From: Lithospermum erythrorhizon | Lineage: Eukaryota; Streptophyta; Magnoliopsida; Boraginales; Boraginaceae | NCBI GenBank assembly: GCA_019722365.1 | Contig: JADFUC010000122.1 | Coordinates: 62,001-126,000, forward strand | Reading direction: 5' to 3' | DNA length: 64,000 nucleotides | In this document: piece by piece, positions 59,361-64,000 of the stretch | How the letters are laid out: each line of letters begins with the position of its first letter | Position numbering within the stretch: the stretch's first letter is position 1 | The notes under the pieces: generated by a model | Database searches by the model: none | Seen by the model: the letters and a program-made list of their open reading frames with translations, nothing else | What the model was told of the DNA's origin: nothing | Position numbers and translations under genes: made by a program

Positions 59361-59880
59361 CCGATGGGTTTTCTAACCGGACTTCTAAGGAGGCCCGGGT
59401 TTTCGGCGGAAAAGCGAGTTAATCGGGTTGAAATTACGGGCGTTTCTCCTCGGCACACGGATCTCACGAGGCCGTCCTTAACCTTTCTTCTGGCGGGTTA
59501 CGGGAGAATGCGCTATGTTATTGTCAGCGGGTTCGAGGATACTGGCAGCGTCCAGACTGAAAGTGTGACCACGGGGTAACTGATTACTGTGGCAGCACTC
59601 AAACGATAATTAGGTATTTTTGGAGTTACATGTGAAATTAAAAATAGCAAAGTGTACTAGAGGCCGGGAATTTGGAATTGAGGAGGTAGTGATGGGATTA
59701 TTTATAGGCGAAATCATGAGTTGTCATGTGTATATATTTATTCATGGGATCGTCTTGGCGTATTGGTATCTTGTGTGCCTATTAGTACTTTGGGGCGCAC
59801 ACATGTGACGTGATCTGAATATGTTGGGCCAAAATCTATATCATGGCCAAATAATATATTGTTTTGATTGTTTATCATTA
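59361..59880 (-). repeat. Partial 5' LTR of gypsy copy B (right side)
   Basis: Aligns with the right LTR of A from GATGGGTTTT onward (GAGTTAATCGGGTTGAAATT, AAAATAGCAAAGTGTACTAGAGG, TTATTTATAGGCG, ATATGTTGGGCC). The first ~35 bp of the LTR and the primer-binding site are missing. The outer end near 59835-59880 is unclear. Confidence 0.7.
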
Positions 59881-61390
59881 CGTTTTGTCTTTAACTTGGT
59901 ATTTTTATTTTTCATGAAATCTATGTGCAAATGAAACAAATGACAATTAAAAAAACTTGATTGAGTACTAATGTAATCTAAAGATGTGAGCGGATTGGGT
60001 AACCTTTCACCCGTCCGAGTGTTAATCGATTTGGACTCGAGTTAAATGCGGTTTATTATACACAGGTAGAATATAACAATTGCGTCACTATAAACCAAAT
60101 ATTAACAATTAGTTTATTAATTAAAATTTGAAGATGATGCAAGAGTAGATTAGTCATTGGGACAGATGGTTTATAGGTCAGAAGTCGTAATTGTATTGAT
60201 TACAATAGTTAGGTTTATTAATTTTGTAAAGGCGAAGCAACTTGCAGGATCTTTTACTGACATCCAATTAGCTAGAATCGTCTTTGTTATTGTTAGGTAA
60301 TAAAACTCTTAATCCCCAATTAGAACATAACTATATCTTCCTATGTTCTTTCTTCATCATCTTTCCTATGTTCTTTCTTCATCATCATTAACATCAACAT
60401 CAAAGAAAGAAGATAGATAAAAATGGTATTGGAAGATGGAACATAGAGAGAAATATTTCTTTTTCATATTTCTTTTATTAAATGTTGAACATTTTAAGAA
60501 TATTATTGAGCCATCATATAAACCATAATAATGTGTATAAATAACTACTAAGCATTGTTTCATTTGTTTGATTGTGCACCAATAATAACGAATTAGTTGA
60601 GTGTCTAATCACTATAATACGAAACAAAGGCTTGAACTAACCATGCACCCTAATGTTTTGAAAATAAAAATATAATTGATTAGCTTTTATTTGAGCAGGT
60701 TTTTCATAAATAATAGGTAAATAATTTTGGTTAATTTATTAGTTTATACAACATAAATAATATTGGTAGTGTCCTTATGTTTTTCTAGTTATGCAACAGA
60801 TATGTATGTGCTTAGTCATCTAATAATGACAATCACCACAACAAATAGATATAGAGAGTAATATGATAAAATAATAGGTAATGTGAATTATATTCGTAAA
60901 CTCATAAAAAATATGGCAATTAGTTTCATATTTGGCCAATTCTGATATCAAATACTTATGGTAATAATATTAACTTGATACTCAAGTTATTTACTAAAAC
61001 TAATATGATATGTAATAATTAATACTAATAATATTTTCTGGAATTTTTCGGATCCATCTCAATATATTATTTTTTGCAGTTGACAATCAATATGTTATTT
61101 TTGTCTATTATATGATGTATTTTATATGTTCCAAAAACTTATAAGCAACACGTAACCACCTAGCAAGCGCCACTTTGATAAAATACATTAGGAGAAATAT
61201 AGAAAGTACCACATTAGTATTAGTACGTAAATCAAATAACGTTACACAGAAAGATTCATTTATCTTTGACATACATTATATTTTTCAAGATTATATACTG
61301 TTCACTATTTCTAATAATGCCTCCATTTAAAATAAAATTGTCGAATATATAAAAATCAATTAAGTCATTTAAATACAAACGAAAGAATTA
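59881..61390. other. AT-rich intergenic DNA
   Basis: No gene or bounded element could be supported. A 17-18 bp block CTATGTTCTTTCTTCATCATC is directly duplicated at 60341 and 60366. Confidence 0.5.
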
Positions 61391-61395
61391 CTCCG

Positions 61396-61471
61396 TATAT
61401 TTTTAAGAGGCGCTATTCCACTATATATAGAATTATATTTTTAAGGGGCGTCGTTCTACTATATATAGATA
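61396..61471 (+). promoter_or_regulatory. Tandemly duplicated TATA-containing module upstream of the SAUR gene
   Basis: Two 38-bp copies (61396-61433 and 61434-61471) share TATATTTTTAAG(A/G)GGCG and end in CTATATATAG, a TATA-like core, at 61421-61430 and 61459-61468. They lie about 380 bp before the SAUR start codon. If either is used, the 5' leader would be unusually long for a SAUR gene, so promoter use is only possible, not shown. Confidence 0.45.
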
Positions 61472-61848
61472 TAGCACTACGGCCACCATTCTTGAGTCAA
61501 TATTCAACGACCCTTTAGTAGCTACAAAGCAACTACATACTGTGAATGAGAGAGCTCTCTTTCCTTATTTGAGGTTTCCATGTTAGCTGCTAGTTGCATG
61601 CTTCTTTAATTCATCCACTCTTATATAACCAAATATGAGTAACACAAAGATGCCTCGATTAAAGCTCATGTTCAACTTGGTATATGATAGAGGTTAGGCA
61701 AAATTACAAAATTTTCCCTTTCTTGAATTTTATTTATCAATCTCCTCACAAAATTAGGTGTGTGGATGTATTGTTTCTAGCTAGATTTTTAGCAAATACC
61801 CAATAATCTTAAGTTTTCCTTTCTTGGTCTTTGAATATAATTTCTTGG

Positions 61849-62394
61849 ATGGAGATCAATATTATTGATAAAAAGAAAATGGAGGCAATAGAAGGAAAAG
61901 GGAAAAAGGGGTTGATCAAGAAAACATTTGAGACATGCAAATCTATTGCTTCAGGCATGGGGAACAAAAGGGGTTCTTCATCTAATGATGATCTTAGAAC
62001 TTATGCTATGAAGAGGAAGAGCAAATCATGGCCTCGTTTATCATCTTCGTCGTCGTTGCTATCAAAAAGTGATGATAATAAGTGCAAAATTGTTGTTCCA
62101 CAAGGTTGTTTCTCAGTATATGTTGGAGTAGAAAAGCAAAGATTTGTGATGAAGACTAGGTTTTTGAATCATCCTCTTTTCAAGATGTTGCTTGAAGAAG
62201 CAGAATCAGAATATGGGTTCAATAGTGAAGGCCCTCTTGCTCTTCCATGTGATGTTAATCTTTTTGTGAAGGTTTTGGCTGAAATGGATTCTGAAGAAAT
62301 AGCTCATCATCTAGGTTGTAGTAGCTTTGCTAGATCCCCCATCTCCCATCACCCTCTTGCTAATTCAAGATTAGTTGCCATAAATCTGTTTTAA
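61849..62394 (+). CDS. SAUR family auxin-responsive protein
   Basis: An intact, intronless gene of 181 residues, as is usual for SAURs. The SAUR domain (about residues 79-150) includes CKIVVPQGCFSVYVGVEKQR, FVMKTRFLNHPLFKMLLEEA, ESEYGFNSEGPLALPCDV and LFVKVLAEMD. A basic, serine-rich N-terminal extension of about 78 residues precedes it. SAURs inhibit PP2C.D phosphatases and so promote plasma-membrane proton-pump activity and cell expansion. The start is ATG 61849; an in-frame TTG lies further upstream and ATG 61879 is an alternative. A polyadenylation signal AATAAA is at 62605-62610. No classic TGTCTC auxin element was noted by eye close upstream, so auxin response is inferred from the family only. 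Confidence 0.95.
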   Translation: MEINIIDKKKMEAIEGKGKKGLIKKTFETCKSIASGMGNKRGSSSNDDLRTYAMKRKSKSWPRLSSSSSLLSKSDDNKCKIVVPQGCFSVYVGVEKQRFVMKTRFLNHPLFKMLLEEAESEYGFNSEGPLALPCDVNLFVKVLAEMDSEEIAHHLGCSSFARSPISHHPLANSRLVAINLF

Positions 62395-62835
62395 TAGTTG
62401 TGAGCCTTTCTTTATTACTATTTACTTGTAAGGTTAAATAGAAGTTGCTTGTAAATCCAAATTGAGTTATATGGTTGTTGGCTGCTGGTTGATGAAATGT
62501 AATTATCCTTGATTGTATTTTATGTCTTCCTTTGTATTTTATGTCTTCAAAGGGATATATATGAAAGTTGTTTGAGTTCAATTGGTTATCTATCTTATCA
62601 ATTCAATAAAAGTGAACAATTCATTTATTAGGAAGCTTCATTATTCTTTAACCGCTATCATCATGAAGCAAACCTCTACTTACCAATTCTATTCCAAGAC
62701 CACTTCAAAAGGAAGAATGCAACTATCTTTAAGCTCATCATTTATTTCTTTTTCTGATAAAGAGGTTGAACATGATTACATGAAGTCAATGAAATTGACA
62801 ATCCAAGGCCGACATACCCATCAATTTTAGTAGTG

Positions 62836-63190
62836 TTAGAATATTGTGCCTTGAATTTGCGAACATCGGGAGGAGGTGGAATGCCACCTCGGATCAAGTT
62901 CGACGTCGACCCAAATTGATCGATGGAGTTAGTAGTCGGGACTTGGCCAAGTCGAGAATCAAGAATCCCAAGCGAGCCGAAATATGAAAGCGATTCTGAA
63001 GTCGGTTTAGGGTTCTTTTGAGCCTATAAATATCCCTCCACTTGGTTTTGAATCTCCAAATTTAAAATCTGATTGTGTAGGATATTGAATAAAGAATTTG
63101 AGTTCCTGAATAGCTTAACTCTTGTTATTCTATTATTCAGGGATAGTGTAGGTTGAGTTGTATTCATCTACGTGCTTACAGTTACACAGA
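62836..63190 (+). repeat. Possible solo LTR
   Basis: Begins TGTTAGAATATTGTGCC, like many copia LTRs, has a TATA box (GCCTATAAATATCCC, about 63023-63037) with a CTTGTTATTCTATTATTC stretch downstream, and no ORF. The end and target duplication were not resolved. Confidence 0.4.
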
Positions 63191-63260
63191 AGATGGGTGG
63201 CTTCTGTGAAGTACGTAATATGTTAACACAGTTATAGTGAAATGCATTGTAATGGCTACG

Positions 63261-64000
63261 TGTAGCGACCCGCTTTCGAATCGGCAGCCGAGGTTAAATC
63301 ATCTGAAATCACGGACACCGAGTCTGTCGATGGATAACTCAAATTTAAAAACTCGCAGTTCTTAAATAACCAAAATAAAAACAATATACATCGAAAAACG
63401 AGTTTTTTAAGAAAATGATTCATCGTGGTATTTCCCTAACCACACAAACAACTAGCATACAATAATCGACCAAGGTACAAAATAATGATATACAACTTCG
63501 ATGCAGCTCAGAAGTAGCAACAAATAGAATCGGTATAATAAAAAACAACGAGCTGTGATTATCTACTAGCACTGGTCGTTCATGCAGGCTGCAAAGGCAC
63601 GAGCACTCGGGGAATAGATCCAAAATGGCGAGAAGCACCACCTGTCGACACGGCACAAATACAAATGCATCCGTGGCGAATAGGGTGTAAGTTGCGGCTT
63701 AGTGAATACTTATCTTAAGGCGGAAATTACCTTACACTACGCCCGATAAAAGAGAATATCGTTAGTGAGTTCGTGCTCGTGCTTTGCATCGTAAAGTAAA
63801 TATCGATACTGCACGTCGTTACTATGGTCATTAATTCATAGACCAATCAAACTAACATGCACATTCTAATAAAGACATCCAACAATGAAAATCATGTTTT
63901 TCAAAAGAAAACATTGACAAATACCTAAATAAGTCTAGCTACCTTTATCGGCAACCATGTAAAAACGTCACGGTAACAAGCCCAGACCATCCCAGAGCTC
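63261..64000 (+). repeat. LTR-like repeat cut by the window edge
   Basis: Starts with TGTAGCGACCCGCTTTCG, a typical gypsy-type LTR start. Shares ordered short blocks with 27-340 at the left edge. No coding sequence is recognised; the open frame at 63420-63656 on the - strand has no domain. Confidence 0.5.

Larger units (their letters stand above)
52624..59880 (-). mobile_element. Ty3/gypsy retrotransposon, Tat lineage, copy B (internally deleted)
   Basis: Colinear with copy A and in the same orientation: left LTR, + strand antisense ORF, integrase remnant, then a junction near 57380-57392 that skips the segment equivalent to about 39665-42050 of copy A, then protease/gag remnants and a partial right LTR. 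The skipped segment holds the integrase zinc region, RNase H and RT. Near the right LTR a second deletion (equivalent to about 44055-44245 of A) removed the primer-binding site and the LTR start. Both losses make B unable to replicate by itself even if proteins were supplied, since the primer site is gone. Confidence 0.82.

Overview
This window is nuclear DNA of a flowering plant, very probably a eudicot. The supporting signs are plant-only gene families (NAC, trihelix, SAUR, NET/KIP1-like) with GT-AG introns, AT-rich intergenic DNA, and plant transposable elements of many classes (Ty1/copia, Ty3/gypsy of the Tat lineage, CACTA, Stowaway, Emigrant-like, foldback elements). I cannot name the species. 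Only about 5% is host coding sequence; most of the rest is transposon-derived and decayed.

Host genes, left to right: (1) a trihelix transcription factor gene, + strand, 7870-9955, two exons, with a long glycine-rich tract. Its DNA-binding domain is crossed by small indels and stops, so it is either a recent pseudogene or carries base-level sequence errors. (2) A NET/KIP1-like actin-binding or kinase-interacting protein gene, - strand, 12788-13979, probably two exons. (3) A complete NAC transcription factor gene of the NAC083/VNI2 type, - strand, 26746-28096, three exons, 249 residues, with a C-terminal EAR-like motif. (4) An intronless SAUR auxin-response gene, + strand, 61849-62394, 181 residues. 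These are independent genes with no operon-like logic; three are regulatory and one is cytoskeletal.

Mobile DNA, left to right: a partial LTR-like repeat (1-1900) with a relative at the right edge (63261-64000); a decayed copia element without reverse transcriptase (2640-4830); a small Stowaway MITE (5434-5689); a Stowaway MITE split by a ~1.1 kb foldback element (6591-7808); a CACTA-superfamily block coded on the - strand (about 16690-26167) with a clear right terminus; a ~1.1 kb inverted-repeat element (31031-32107); a second foldback element (33292-34385); Tat-type gypsy copy A (about 34961-44790) with gag, protease, RT, RNase H and integrase remnants on the - strand and an extra ORF on the opposite (+) strand; an Emigrant-like element (45777-46409); another Stowaway (46525-46751); a copia-derived element with two LTRs, a perfect 5-bp target duplication and gag but almost no pol (48316-51720); and gypsy copy B (about 52624-59880), an internally deleted relative of A in the same orientation.

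Main points of interest: the antisense ORF kept in both gypsy copies, the gag-only copia derivative, the B copy that lost RT, RNase H and PBS, the modular foldback elements, and the expanded glycine tract in the trihelix gene. I found no CRISPR array, rRNA gene, convincing functional tRNA gene, or organised defence or metabolic gene cluster. Element boundaries given as 'about' are estimates by eye.
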